Assembly (NCBI GenBank): GCA_007922195.1
Contig: ML682092.1
Coordinates: 1,665,610-1,729,609, forward strand
Source: Podocnemis expansa
Taxonomy: Eukaryota > Chordata > Testudines > Podocnemididae
DNA length: 64,000 nt
Direction: 5' to 3'
This document shows positions 12,116-23,935 of this stretch, in pieces. Made by a program: the position numbers and the translations under genes. A model generated the notes under the pieces. The model had not been told where the DNA came from and did no database searches. It saw only the letters and a list, made by a program, of their open reading frames with translations. How positions within the stretch are numbered: the stretch's first letter is position 1; the number at the start of each line of letters is the position of its first letter.

Positions 12116-14024
12116 AGGGTGTGGGAGGGACAATGCTGTCTTGATCTTTGTCTCTTCCACTCTGGAAAGATGATTTGTCTGCAAGGTCAGGTGGCTTGTG
12201 AGGTTTAGCCCCCACTACCTCCCCTCTCAGTGATGACAGCACAAAGCCAGATGGGGAAGTGCTGGGGTGAATCACTCATGCATCCCCAGGCAGGCTAAAG
12301 CCATTTGCTCCTGGCAAGTCTGTTTGTGGCTATCAGGGCATCTACATTTGTAAGGGCAAGGCACCTGTCAGACAGGCCCAGAGAAACCCTGAAGAGGAAG
12401 CTTGCTGGCCAAGAGGTATGACAGGGTGTGAAGAGTATATGTAAAGTCTTGGTCCCACCAGAAATGCACTCTTGGACTGGCTTTTGCATGGGGAATGACA
12501 CAGCACTGGTGTTCTCCTCCTTCCTCACCAGAAGCCAGAATGGGCCTGAGGAACCCATGGGCCATGACCAGCCCTGCTACCTCCTCATGCCTCCTTGTCT
12601 GCCAGAAAGGAGCCCATGCAGTCTAGGTGAGGGGACTCTGGTATGTCTTGCATTTTCTGGCCCCTTTCCCATGTCCAATGCACCTGCTTGGCTTCTGCAC
12701 TCTCCTGGCCCTTGGCTGGAGGCTGTGTTGTCCCCTACACCTCTATCTGTCATGCAGAGAGGATTTACTTCCTAGCAGATTCACTAGGACCCTATGACCT
12801 CCCACTTTTTGCCACTGCCATCCATTATCTCCCTTCCCTCCCCCCTCCTGCCAGCTCTCCACTCTCATTCTCATCCCCAGCTGCCCACAAAAACACCACC
12901 TTTACCTTCCCTTACTCACCTTCTCCTGCCCTTGCACAGCTCCCAGGGCTCAATTAACACCCTCGTAGGCCCAAAGCTGTAAGATTTTGTGGCATTCCTG
13001 GCTGGGGGCTGGACAGTGTGGTTTCTGGTACCTGTGTAGGGGCATACTTAAACTGGAATCCCCCTGTCATCATCAGCAGCATCACTGCACAGGAGGGGTC
13101 TGTGGGCCCATGTCCTCCCCACGCATCAGCGGCAGCAGCAGGGATTTCCTTAACACCCCCCTTACATGCCCCTATACCCCATCTGAATTTCCTAACACCC
13201 ACCCAGCTGTCAGCTTGCTAGTAACATAGTGATATACCAATTTAATCATTGGTTGGAAATGACTGGACCGAACTGAACTCACTAAGAAGTAAGAAAAACA
13301 AAGAAGGAGTCTGGCGGCATTTTGACAAATGTAAGGAAGTTCAGATGCCATATCAGATTGCTTCTCAGTTGTGGGGGAAGGGGACAGATGTTAGCTTGAT
13401 GTTATGAACTTTCCCTTACAAGAAGTATCTGATTAGCAATCATCTTTATCTTTTAACAAGTATTGGGCTAGTCAAATAGTGCTTATCTTTCTTAGTCAGA
13501 GTCAGGCTCTGTACAGATTTCCAAAGGGGCAGCCATGTTATTTTCTGGCTTATTAAACCTATTTCCTTTCCTAATGGTTCCTTCTTAACATGCCATTACC
13601 TTTTGTGCATACACTCTGAACAGAATTTTCAGAGAACTATCCACAATAGACTCCACCATATTGTGAAACTTGCTCACATGCTCAGGGTTTAACTGATTGC
13701 CATATTTTGAATCAGAATTTGGGAAGGAATTTTCTCCCAGGGCAGATTGGCAAGGTGTGTGTGGGGTTTTCACCTTTCTCTGTAGCAGCGGGCACAGGAT
13801 GGCTCACTTGCTGGTGTATTCTCTATGCTTTAAAGTCTTTAAATCATGACTTGAGGACTTCAACTCAGTCAGAGGTTAGAGATTTATTACAGGAGTGAGT
13901 GGGTGAGGTTGTGTCCTGCATTGTGCAGGAGGCCAGACTACTGTATTGGTTCTTTCTGACTTTAGAGTCTATGAGTCTGTCTCTCTCTTGAGTGGTAACA
14001 GCTAAGTTAGACCCCATTATTTTA

Positions 14025-14330
14025 TATGTATCATTAGGTTTCTGTTTTCAGATATGTTTTGCATTTATCATAATTGAATTTCAGCTGCCATTTTGTTGTC
14101 CAGTCATCTAGTTTTGTAAGATCTCTTTGTAAAGTCTTCACAATCTGGTTTGGATTTAATAATCCAAATTAAATAATAATCCAAATTCATCTTGAGTAAT
14201 TTTATACCATCTGCAAAACCTGCCACTGAAGTGTTCACCCCTTTTGATCATTTATGAATATGTTGACTGGTGTTGGTCCCAGACCAGTAGCCAGCTTTGT
14301 GTGATAATCTAAGAAAATGGTCATTCATGA
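14025..14330 (-). repeat. Ancient CR1/L3-like LINE relic
   Basis: On the plus strand, wording such as 'gatcatttatgaatatgttgac' and 'ggtgttggtcccagaccag' parallels the antisense of the CR1 RT region 'aatgaaaacattgaacag..actggccccaggaccgac' seen at 40115. The divergence is far greater than in the young CR1s here, so this is an old insertion. Confidence 0.5.
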
Positions 14331-14492
14331 ACCACTTTTCACTTTTTGCTATGGTGCCATATAGCCCCTCTTCGCTATCACAGTTTCACACCTCATTGGC
14401 CCTCAACCTCTCCTGGAAATTCCAACATTCCCCCCTAATTTCAATTCCTGGGGAGAACCCTGGGCAACAGCACTCTGCAGGATCAGGGAGAG

Positions 14493-14784
14493 CAAGGGCG
14501 TCATTGGCGCCTGGCACATGGGGCCCATGCCCCAAATGCCTGAGCCAGTGCCCTGGGTCCTGGCGAGGCCCTGCCTCTCCCTGTCTCCTGCTGGATTGGG
14601 CCAGAGATCCAGGGCCCAGCCGCCTACGGCTGTGGCAGCCGCTTCTGGCCCCTTCAGAGGCCGAGAGACCCAGCCACCGTGGCTGCCGCTCGCTGCCCCG
14701 TACCCAGTCAGGGGTGTGGCCTGCAGGCAGGGGGAGGGGCCGGGTCCGTGCCCCGGGTCATTCCCCGGGGTAGCGATGCCTCTG
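14493..14784. mobile_element. hAT-type MITE, GCGTCGCTGGC family, copy 1
   Basis: Ends are CAAGGGCGTCATTGGC and TAGCGATGCCTCTG. Flanking 8-mers are agggagag and agggagac (7 of 8 match). The interior is very GC-rich with no preserved coding frame. The same family occurs at 45411-45699 and 49974-50330. Confidence 0.75.
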
Positions 14785-15504
14785 AGGGAGACTTGGTGGG
14801 CCAATGTCCTGCTCTCTCCCTGCTGTGGTAACAGTGAGGCAGCTGTGACAGGCTCTCTGTGCGTCCTTTCTTAGGCCCAGGTCAGGTGGAGGATACCCTG
14901 GCTAGGGGTTAAAGTAAGCTGGAACATCCTGGAACACTGTTCTGGGGCCTACCATTTTTAGGGGCCAGTGTTCTTGGGCCCCTAAAAATAAAATAATGGG
15001 GCAGAATGCAGCATGTCGGTGTGTTCCACCTACTACCCTGCCGTGCATGGCTGGCAGCTGTGGCCCCTACCCGGCCAGAAGACAGTCTTCCAGCTGGCAG
15101 TTTTAAAATCTCAGAGAAGGCTCAGGGCAGGATCCTCAGCCTGTGTCACTGCCACTCCACTCTAGCGGCTGGGTAAGAGGGCCCTTAGTGTGCAGGGTCA
15201 GGGACAGGCACCGAGGGCCGTAACTACCCTGGGGCCAATGGGGCGGGGCCCCGGGGTGAAAAGTTCACAGGGCGATAGACACTGCCTAGCCCTGAAGAGG
15301 AATATGCCTTGGGGAAGGCACATTCCTCTGTGAGCCAGACTGTAGCTGGTGGAGATCATCTCCTGCCCCGCCTCCATCATGCAAGGTCTGGTCAGGTGCA
15401 TGCTGGGGGGGGAGGGGAAGGGGAGAGAAGAAGTCTGGCCACCAGCACAGCTGCTTTGGTCTCTGCTGGACCCACACCCAGGTAGCAGAAGGTGGTGGTG
15501 CACT

Positions 15505-16015
15505 GGGGGCTGGTCACCAGCAGTACCTGACTAGCTGTGGGGGGGAGGCATCTTCCCTGCCCTGAGTGGCTGGCTGGTTCATGGGGGAGAGAGGCAGGGA
15601 TGCACCCCCCGCCACTGTGTCCCTGAGTGGCCAGGCTTTGCTGGCTGTTGGGGCAGGGGAGGCATCTGCCCAGGTGGGCTGGCTGGCTTGGGGGCAAGGG
15701 AGCCAAGGAGACACACCTGCTCCCCAACTGTGTGCTGCTGAGTGGCCAGGTTTGCTGGTCATGGGGGCAGGGGAGGGGGGCATCTGCCCAGCTGGGCTGG
15801 CTGGTCAGTGGTAGAGGGAGGCATTCACCCACCCCAACCCTGTATTTCTGGCCAGCCAGAGAGGTACCCCACCAACCGCGGCTGGATGGCCAGCGAGGTT
15901 TGGGATCTAGGGAGGCACCCCACCCCCAACCCTGTGTTGCTGGCTGGCCAGGTTTGCTGGCCAGCTAGTGGGGGGGTGCCCACCCAGCTCAGGGGCTCGG
16001 TGCTGCCTGGGACTT
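15505..16015. repeat. Degenerate ~105-bp minisatellite
   Basis: About four to five imperfect units share the words 'gagtggccagg.tttgctgg', 'gggggcaggggaggcatctgccca' and 'tgggctggctgg'. Long open frames cross it in several phases, which is a by-product of the G-rich repeat and not evidence of a gene. Confidence 0.65.
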
Positions 16016-16169
16016 GGGTGAGCCAACCATGGGAAACAAAGAGTCCTGTGCCAGTTTCCTAATACATTGTATGAGTTTACGGGAGAAAATCCTACTTAGT
16101 CAGACTCCTTGACTTTCTTTCACAGTCTGACCTGATTCAATGACTTACCCTTCCCTGCATTTATTTTCC

Positions 16170-16315
16170 TCCCATTCCCTATCTTCAAAGCATCTGAGGA
16201 AGTGGGATTTTTCCACAAAAGCTCATGTGATAAATAAATGTGTTAGTTTTTAAGTGCCACAGGATTCCTTGGTTGTTTTACTGAACTAGACTGAAATGAC
16301 TGCCCCTTTGGAACT
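16170..16315. repeat. Dispersed repeat, 'aagctcatg..ttaagtgccacagga' family
   Basis: The words 'atctgaggaagtgggattttt', 'aaaagctcatgtgataaataaatgtgttag' and 'taagtgccacaggattcctt' recur in the same order at 26605-26790 and inverted at 37449-37553. It is non-coding and of unassigned class. It abuts the 5' end of DIRS copy B. Confidence 0.6.
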
Positions 16316-16439
16316 ATACATACTTCGAGTGCTGCTCGGATGCATTCAGTAATAGTGTCTCCATGCTGGAGCACCAGATTGGTCGGAAAACTTTTGTCCT
16401 AGCCTGTCATGAGAGGGCAGGCGGCAACCGCCCCCCATG

Positions 16440-16470
16440 CCACCCAGTGGCTATAAATATGGCCGCCTCC
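16440..16470 (+). promoter_or_regulatory. Conserved TATA-like motif of DIRS-B 5' end
   Basis: GTGGCTATAAATATGGCC lies about 125 nt inside the 5' terminus and about 215 nt before the gag ATG. The same place in other copies has CCATATATATAGCC or its complement (26311, 47222, 52613; 35225 at a 3' end). Conservation across diverged copies suggests a promoter, but transcription was not observed. Confidence 0.5.
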
Positions 16471-16663
16471 CAGCCCCTCCCCAGTTTCATTTCTTCCGCC
16501 TTGCATGTCGGATCTGGAACTTCCACTCCTTGCGAACGCAAGCAGCCTGTCCGCCTTCTATGAGCTTTTCACCTGATTGGGAGCCCCTTTTCGTGGACAT
16601 AGTTCCACCACAGGGAACCACCATTTTCAGGCCGGAACATCAGATTTCATCCATCTCCATGCC

Positions 16664-18350
16664 AGGATTTAAACCCTGCACCGAGTGCAGCAAGGCCTTC
16701 CCTCGTGATGAGCCCCACGGGAAGTGCCTCTGATGCCTGTTCCCCATGCATGTCTTTTAAGCTTCGGACAATCAAGGATAGGGAACAAAGGCACCATGCC
16801 TTAGCCTCTGAACAGGCTCAGCACTCCTCACCCAAGGCTTTGGGCTCTCACCCAGCACTGTGCTGTCGGTGGCTGCAGGAGGATGAGGTCAGTACCAACT
16901 CCGGTACCTCGGCGCCGACGCAGCACATCGGCACCTCAGCATTGCTCGAGGTTGCCTCCGGCACTGCAGTCTCAGCACAGGCCGTTACTGTCAGTGCAGG
17001 GCTTGCCCCGGCACCACAGGCTCGTCTCAGGCCTGTACCAATGGTACAGGGCCCACCTCAACAGGGCAGCCCTGTCTCCCCTGTTAAGGGCTCACCGCGG
17101 GCTCATTCGGGGTCGGTCCCAGTACCAGTGACCCCAGAGGCAGTGGAGGCTGCTTGGGCACTCCTTCTGCTGCCCACACCACCTTCCCTGGCACTGGTTA
17201 GGAGGGGCAAGCCGGCCTTCATATCAAAGGCCTGGGTACATCACGGGCAACACCGCTCCCCCTCCCCTCAAGCCCTACCACCTATTACTCCATTGGGCTT
17301 CGGTACTGTAGAGCCATCCCCATGGCAACATATAACCTTGCTGTTGCCAGTACTGCCTCAAGAATTGGGGGATACTTTCCCCTGTTCAAGCCCAGGGGAA
17401 GGTCCATCAAAGGGCTCTAAGTGGCCTCGGTGCCATCACCTTTCTGCTTCCGCCCTCATGAATGGTCCCCTCACAAGACCCCTTTCCCCTTAGCTCCGAT
17501 GGGGACCCAGTACCACTTTGTCCCTCGTACCGGGCTCATACACAGGTAACCTATTGGCGCACTTCAATCTTTTGCGCTGCGCCACAGCCCATTTGAGGAT
17601 GGAGGTTCAATCCTCTGAACCTCCCTCGGACACCCTGTTTGGGCTGGTCTTCTCCTCAGCAGAGCCACTTACGGTCCCTCTACACCCAAGTGTTTGGGAC
17701 CTTACCTTCTCCCGATGGCAGAACCCGGGTTCCATCAGCCCGGTGTCAGACATGGTGGGTCTTAAGTATAGAGTCCCTGAATCAGAGTTCCTCTCCCTCA
17801 TCGACCACCCAATCCCTCCTTGGGACGTGGTACAGATGGCGCTAGGCCAGGGTGAACATTCTAGCAACCCCCTCCCTGCTTCGAGGGAAGCTAGGGAATT
17901 GGATCTCCTGGGGCATAAGGTCTACTCCTCTTCAGCCTTCCAGCTACGGGTCACAAACAACCAGGCCCTGACCAGCAGATACACACTGGATGTTTGGGAA
18001 TTGGTCACAAAATTTAGACATTTGCTCCCACCAGAGGCCAAAGAGGAGTATGATGCATTCCTGGGAGAGGGAAAAATAATCTCCCAGGATCTTCTCCTCT
18101 CAGCCCAGGATGCAGTAGATATGGCAACCCGCACCATGGCCTCAGCTGTGACCATCTGCCGAGGGGCTTGGCTTAGAGAAGCCAGGGTACCCCCCGTCGT
18201 GCAGCAAGTGGCGTTCGATCAGCCCTTCAGGGGTGACACCTTGTTCCCCCCCCCCGAGACTCTGAGCATAATGGGCACCGCACTGGACCCTAGGGGAGAG
18301 GTAAAATACGTTGATCTCCTCCCATCAGGGCCCTTTCCTCGCCCTACGTA
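16664..18350 (+). pseudogene. DIRS-B gag-like gene, best preserved copy
   Basis: It starts MPGFKPCTECSKAF and meets a TGA after KCL, where a deletion of roughly two dozen bases has removed part of the Cys/His cluster compared with copy A. The reading frame continues from about 16735 (MSFKLRTIKDREQRHHAL) through a Pro/Ser/Ala-rich linker to a stop near 17492, then resumes at 17518-18350. The C-terminal domain holds LLGHKVYSSSAFQLRV, KEEYDAFLGEGKIISQDLLL and AVDMATRTMASAVTI, matching copies A and C. This DIRS gag domain is the type from which the LAP2alpha C-terminus is thought to derive. The protein stops soon after PFRGDTLFPPPETL, with no pol following. Confidence 0.75.
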
Positions 18351-20342
18351 ATCCAGATGGGGCTGAAATCACTCCTCCCACCCTTGTCCCGGAAAAGCCC
18401 TGGGCAGGGACTCAGTGTCATCCCCCCCCCCCCCCCAACCGCTCTCTCAGTTCAAATTCTGGAGGCTTCTCGAAGGGCCTTTTCTCCCTCCTCTTCCCCG
18501 CAAGGAAGGGGAACCTATCCCAGTTAACCTGTAACTACCTACCGTGGGTTCCCATAACATTTGGGACATAACCATGGCTTCGGTCCACCATCAGAGACAG
18601 TAGATAACAACCTTCTCCCCTGCCACACTTTTAATGAGAGAATGGGGAACCCCCTAGGGTCATCGTACCCTTTTCCACATCGACATCACTGACAGGGGGA
18701 GCCAGTCCTAGGCCTCGCTTCTCTGATCTTATGGAGGGCATGGCCCATGTAACCAAGCCCTTCTCAGCTATCAAGTGTCCACCCGAAACTGCGGCCCATT
18801 GCCGCAGACAATTCTCAGTTTATTGCTGCCCTTGGGGCTGTCACTGGAGAAAGAAAGGGATAAAGAATACAAGGAGGGATGAAGAAAGCCCCCCCCCCGG
18901 CCCTTCAGTACTATCTCGACTGACGATTCCTTCTACTGTCATACACGTTAGGGACGACCTTTGCTAAAGCCAATGAATGCATCACTTAGTAGCTCTAGCC
19001 ACATCTACAGACACTCCCGGTACTCGGGGACACATGTGTCCAACCAGATGCTCATGAAACTGTTTGCCTGCCCACCGCCTGCCCACATCAGGTAGGATCT
19101 GCTTCCACACCCAAAATGGGGAGGGATGCCTTAGGCATCTCCCCACCCCAACAAAACCAGTCGGTGCGCGAGTTTTAAGTCGGTTCCAGTAGGCCTTTAG
19201 GCACCTCTACGGTACTGCAAGCCTTAATACTTTACCCCACCTGTTAAGCAGGGATACAATACTTGGTACTCTCTACCGCGTGCAGTCCTATGCCTAGGTG
19301 GAGGCCGAGGCAGAACTGTTCATGAATCTCTACCTTGCTCCTCGGTTTTTCCCCTCCCTCCCCTTGGGGAGAAAAACAACCAGTGGCAAACTACATTTTC
19401 TCCTGCTTCTCCGGGACGGCCTTATATCTAACCAGAATATCCTGATCGGGAGTCCTTATTTAAGCCCCACCCTCCCAGGAAGGTGGTGGTGATACCCTCC
19501 CCACCTTTCCTCTCTCTCCACTCCTGAAGTGACAGGTTCTATATGACTGACCTGGAATCAGTAAGGTCAGTGGGACTCATGGGAGAAGAGGCAATACCCT
19601 CTCCCCAACCACTTGGACAGGGGTGGAAGGAAACTCACCCTAAGCCTCTCAACTAACTTTTAGCCAAGCTCACGGTGTCAACTCATTGACAAATTCCTGC
19701 ACCCTGTTGGGCTCCATGCATGGCCGTCACCCAACCGGGGTATACCTAAATGGCTCACCCTAGGGTGACCTTGGAACCATGATTATCCAGGTCTGGCCCC
19801 AGGACATTACCACCTGGGCATCTGGTGGATATATCTCACCTTCCTTCATGGGACCTGAAGGCCCAAAAACTGTTGGGTGGTCCTTGCATGATACCTTCAC
19901 TGTAGGCAACTGCTAAGGGCTGTTTTTCCCTGCTCACTTGATGGAGCTCAAGTTGACCAAAACCCGATTTTTCCGATCTGCACAGAAATTCAGAATTTGT
20001 TTTCCCCATGGTGGAATCCTATCCTAGATAAGAGCGGATGATAGGGATAAGCTGCTTTTGTTGGGTTTTCTAAAATCCAAGGTACTCCTGCAAAACTGCA
20101 GTCTGCGCCCTGTGAATATCATATCCTTCCCAGGTAGACTTTGGAGGAGACCATCCACTCCTCCCATAACTTGTATCACTTGGAGGGGTAGTTCCTCTCC
20201 ATACGAGTCCTTTAACTTTGACGCACACATAGGTGCAGTGTAGTTAAGGGCGGGTATCACTCCTGGCGTTGCCTTCCGGCACACAAGGTCATTTAAACCA
20301 CTACAGTTCTAACCCCATAGGCCTCCCGGTCGTCACAACTAA
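18351..20342 (+). other. Non-coding body of DIRS-B
   Basis: C- and T-rich sequence where pol would be expected. No RT, RNase H or recombinase motif is visible in any plus frame. A C run lies at 18422-18437. I cannot assign a function. Confidence 0.45.
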
Positions 20343-20746
20343 GGCTGTGTTCACACACAGGCATTATTTCAATACAAGTTGTGTCGAAACAACTTGTATC
20401 GAAATAATGCCTTATTTCAAAATAACTTAATTCGAATTAACAGTTTGTTAATTCGAATTAAGGAAAAAAGCTCAAAGCAAAATAGCAGTTTCAGGCAACA
20501 GTTATTTCGAAACAAGTCACTGTTGTTTTGAAACAACATGTTCGGACGGCATTGTTTCAAAACAATCATTTCGAAACAACATTATTTTGTCCCCACATGG
20601 GGTTTAAGTTCTTTTGAAACAACGCCGTTGTTTCGAAACAACAAGTGCCATTGTTTCGAAACAACCGTGCGTTGTGTGAACAGGGTATTTCTTATTTCGA
20701 AACAACCTCTGTTGTTTCGAAATAAGAGTGCTGTGTGAACACAGCC
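20343..20746. mobile_element. Harbinger MITE, TTTCGAAA-rich family, copy 2 (TSD TAA)
   Basis: The terminal inverted repeats match perfectly over 14 bp (GGCTGTGTTCACAC / GTGTGAACACAGCC). TAA flanks both ends (20340-20342 and 20747-20749), the canonical TWA target of PIF/Harbinger. The interior contains at least six GTTTCGAAACAAC-type palindromic words. It is homologous to 4508-4854 but about 60 bp longer. Confidence 0.9.
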
Positions 20747-21060
20747 TAAGTGTCCAATTGGTGGCATTGCTTTTCTGTTGCCCTCCTCTGCCCCCACCCC
20801 CGCTTTCTCCAGGCAGTCTTCCCGGGAGTGGAGTCCAGAGGTAGAACATAAAGGGACGACAGGAGAGTCCACTTCCATGAGTCTCCATAGGAATACCAAG
20901 GCCAACAGCACTGCCTAAGGCCCATCATGCCACCTTGCAGGAGCCTAGTGGGTATGAAATATCCTTTCCAAATCATAGAATCATAGAATCATAGGGTTGG
21001 AAGGGACCCCACAAGGTCATCTAGTCCAACCCCCTGCCAAAAAAAGCAGGACCACTCCCA

Positions 21061-23935
21061 TTAGATCATCCCAGTCAGTGTTTTGTCCAGCTGGGCCTTG
21101 AACACCTCCAGAGATGGAGATTCCACCACCTCCCTAGGCAGCTTATTCCAATGCTTCACCACTCGCCTAGTAAGGAAGTTTCTCCTAATATCCAGCCTGG
21201 ACTGCCCCAGCTGTAACTTGAAACCATTGCTTCTCGTTCTGCCCTCTGTTACTACCGAGAACAGTTGAGCTCCCTCCTCCTTGGAGCAACCCTTCAAGTA
21301 GTTGAAGGTTGCTATCAAATCCCCCCTCAGTCTTCTCTTCTGCAGGCTAAATAAGCCTAGTTCCTTCAGTCTTTCTTCATAGGGCTTGTGCTCCAGCCCT
21401 TTGATCATTTTGGTTGCCCTCCTCTGGACTCTCTCTAATTTGTCCATCTCCTTTTTGTAGTGGGGAGCCCAAAACTGGACACAGTATTCCAGATGTGGCC
21501 TCACTAGTGCAGAATAGAGGGGAATGATCACATCCCTCGATCTGCTGGTAACACTTCTTCTGATGCAGCCCAGTATGCCATTGGCCTTTTTGGCAGCAAG
21601 CGCACACTGCTGACTCATATCCAGCTTCCCATCCACCATGACTCCCAGGTCCTTTTCTCCAGTGCTGCTATTTAGCTGATCACTCCCCAGCCTGTANNNN
21701 NNNNNNCAATCTATCCCATCATCCAGATCATTAATGAAAACATTGAACAGAACTGGCCCCAGGACCGACCCCTGGGGCACACCACTTGTTACTGCCTGCC
21801 AACTTGACATGGAGCCATTGATTCCTACACGCTGAAACCGTTGTTCTAGCCAGTTTTCTATCCACCTTATAGTCCATGCATCTAACCCATACTTCCTTAA
21901 TTTGCCAATGAGAATGCTGTGGGAAACCGTATCAAAAGCCTTGCTAAAGTCAAGGTATATCACATCAACGGCTCTTCCGGCATCCACAAATCCAGTCATC
22001 TCATCATAGAAGGCGATGAGGTTGGTCAGGCATGATTTACCCTTGGTGAATCCATGCTGACTGTTCCTGATTACTCTATTTTCCTCCAAGTGTTTCAGGA
22101 TGGATTCTTTGAGAAGCTGCTCCATGATTTTTCCAGGGATTGAGGTGAGGCTGACAGGTCTGTAATTCCCTGGATCATCCTTTTTGCCTTTCTTGAAGAT
22201 AGGCACTACAATTGCTTTTTTCCAGTCCTCTGGCACCTCCCCTGTTCGCCACGAGTTTTCAAAGATAATGGCCAACGGTACTGCTATCTCATCAGCCAGC
22301 TCCCTCAGCACCCTCGGATGCAGTTCATCCGGCCCCATGGACTTGTGCACATCTAGTTTCTTTAAGCAGTCCCTAACCTGACCTTTTGTCACCAAGGGCC
22401 TCTCTTCTTCTCCCCAGTCTACCGTACCTAGTGTAGTGGGCTGGGAGCTGACCCTGCTTGTGAAAACTGAAGTAAAAAAAGCATTGAGCACTTCAGCTTT
22501 TTCCTCATCCTCTGTCACGAGGATGCCTGCCCCATTCAGTAAGGGACCTACACCATCCCTGATCCTCTTCTTGTTATTGATATACTTGTAGAACCCCTTC
22601 CTGTTATCCTTCACATCCCTTGCTAGTCGCAACTCCATTTGTCCTTTGGCCTTTCTGATTTTATCCCTGCAGTCCCGAGCAATGTCTTTATATGCCTCCT
22701 TAGTCATCTGTCCTAGCTTCCACTTCCTGTAAGCATCCTTTTTATGCTTCAGCTCAGTGCAGAGCTCTCTGTTAAGCCACAGTGGGCGCCTTCCACATTT
22801 GCTGTGCTTGGTCCTTATCGGAATTGTATCTTCCTGTGCCCTTAGCAGGGTTTCTTTAAAATGCACCCAACTCTCTTGGACACCTTTCCCCTTCAGATCA
22901 GCCTCCCAAGGGATCCTGCCCATCAGTTCCCTGAGGGAGACAAAATCTGCTTTTCTGAAGTCCAGGGTCTGTGTTTTGCTTCTTTCCTTCTTTCCTTTAA
23001 TCATCAACTTGAACTCAATCATTTCATGGTCACTGCTACCCAGGCTGCCATTGACTTCTACTTCCCTGATAAATTCTTCTCTATTTGTGAGCAGCAGATC
23101 GAGAGGTGCAAGGCCCCTAGTTGGTTGCTCCAGCATTTGTACCAGGAAGTTGTCCTCAACACTCTCCAGAAACTTCCTGGATTGCCTGTGCACTGCTGTA
23201 TTGGCCTTCCAGCAGATGTCAGGGTAATTGAAGTCCCCCATGAGAACCAGGGCCTGTGCTCTAGAAACTTCTGTCAGTTGTACACAGAATGCCTCATCCA
23301 CTTCCTCCTTCTGATCTGGTGGTCTGTAGCAGACACCTACCACAACATCCCCCTTGTTGCTCTCCCCTCTAAACTTAACCCACAGACTTTCAACTGGCTT
23401 GTTTCCACTTTCATAATGGAGCTCTGAGCAGTCATAGAGCTCCTTTACATATAGTGCTACTCCTCCCCCCTTTCCTTCCCTGCCTGTCCTTCCTGAACAG
23501 TCTATACCCATCTATTGCAGAGCTCCAGTCATGCAAACTATTCCACCACGTCTCTGTTATCCCAATCATGTCATAGTTCTTTGTCTGCGCTAGTGCTACC
23601 AATTCCTCCTGCTTGTTTCCCAGGCTCCTTGCATTTGTGTATAGGCACCTAAGATACCCAGCTGATTGCCCTACTTTCCCATTTTGACTTTCAATTCTAT
23701 TGTATCTACCTCCCTGGATTTTCTTTTGGTGTTGACCTCCCCCACCTGCCTCAGGCATTAGGGCTTCATTAGAGCATCTAAGAAAGTTATTTGATTCCCC
23801 CCGCATGTTGCAATTATCCTCTCTTCTATCCCTGTAGTTACAGTCCCGGCACCCCCCAAGTTCCATCCCATCCCCCTGGTCTCCCACATAGTCACTTACC
23901 TGTGGGCTTTGGTCTCCTTCCCCCTTCAGACCTAG
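21061..23935 (-). pseudogene. CR1-a ORF2: endonuclease-reverse transcriptase, one frameshift
   Basis: The ORF2 frame opens at the ORF1 stop in the -1 phase. The N-terminal APE-type endonuclease shows YTNARSLGNKQ, the catalytic-Glu motif [23 protein letters not shown] and SSDHEMIEF. The reverse transcriptase has [43 protein letters not shown] and [14 protein letters not shown]. The FADD catalytic motif is missing only because it falls in the N gap at 21697-21706. A run of six C's at 23465-23470 (five in copy d) shifts the frame inside the endonuclease, near [12 protein letters not shown]. That homopolymer could be a true mutation or a sequencing error. Otherwise the frame is clean to the stop at 21061, so this copy was recently functional or nearly so. 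Confidence 0.88.
21697..21706. other. Assembly gap (10 N) inside CR1-a
   Basis: The flanks cctgta and caatctatccc correspond to positions 39905 and 40086 of CR1 copy b. The missing sequence is therefore about 180 bp, exactly 60 codons, including the RT FADD motif. The N count is nominal. Confidence 0.9.

Larger units (their letters stand above)
10023..14020. other. Background sequence, no host gene recognised
   Basis: Apart from the hAT element and MIR relic listed separately I see only short open frames without recognisable domains, a G-rich run near 11281-11340, a C-rich run near 11590 and pyrimidine-rich sequence around 12830-12950. No exon or RNA gene could be supported. Confidence 0.45.

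Noticed and set aside
15392..16062. Several 80-145 codon frames on both strands
   Set aside because: They arise from the G-rich ~105-bp minisatellite, which is free of stops in many phases; no domain is present.
21061..23511. Continuous 816-codon frame across the N gap
   Set aside because: The run through the gap is accidental phase-matching of 10 N. The gap really stands for about 180 bp, and the frame also begins downstream of a frameshift.
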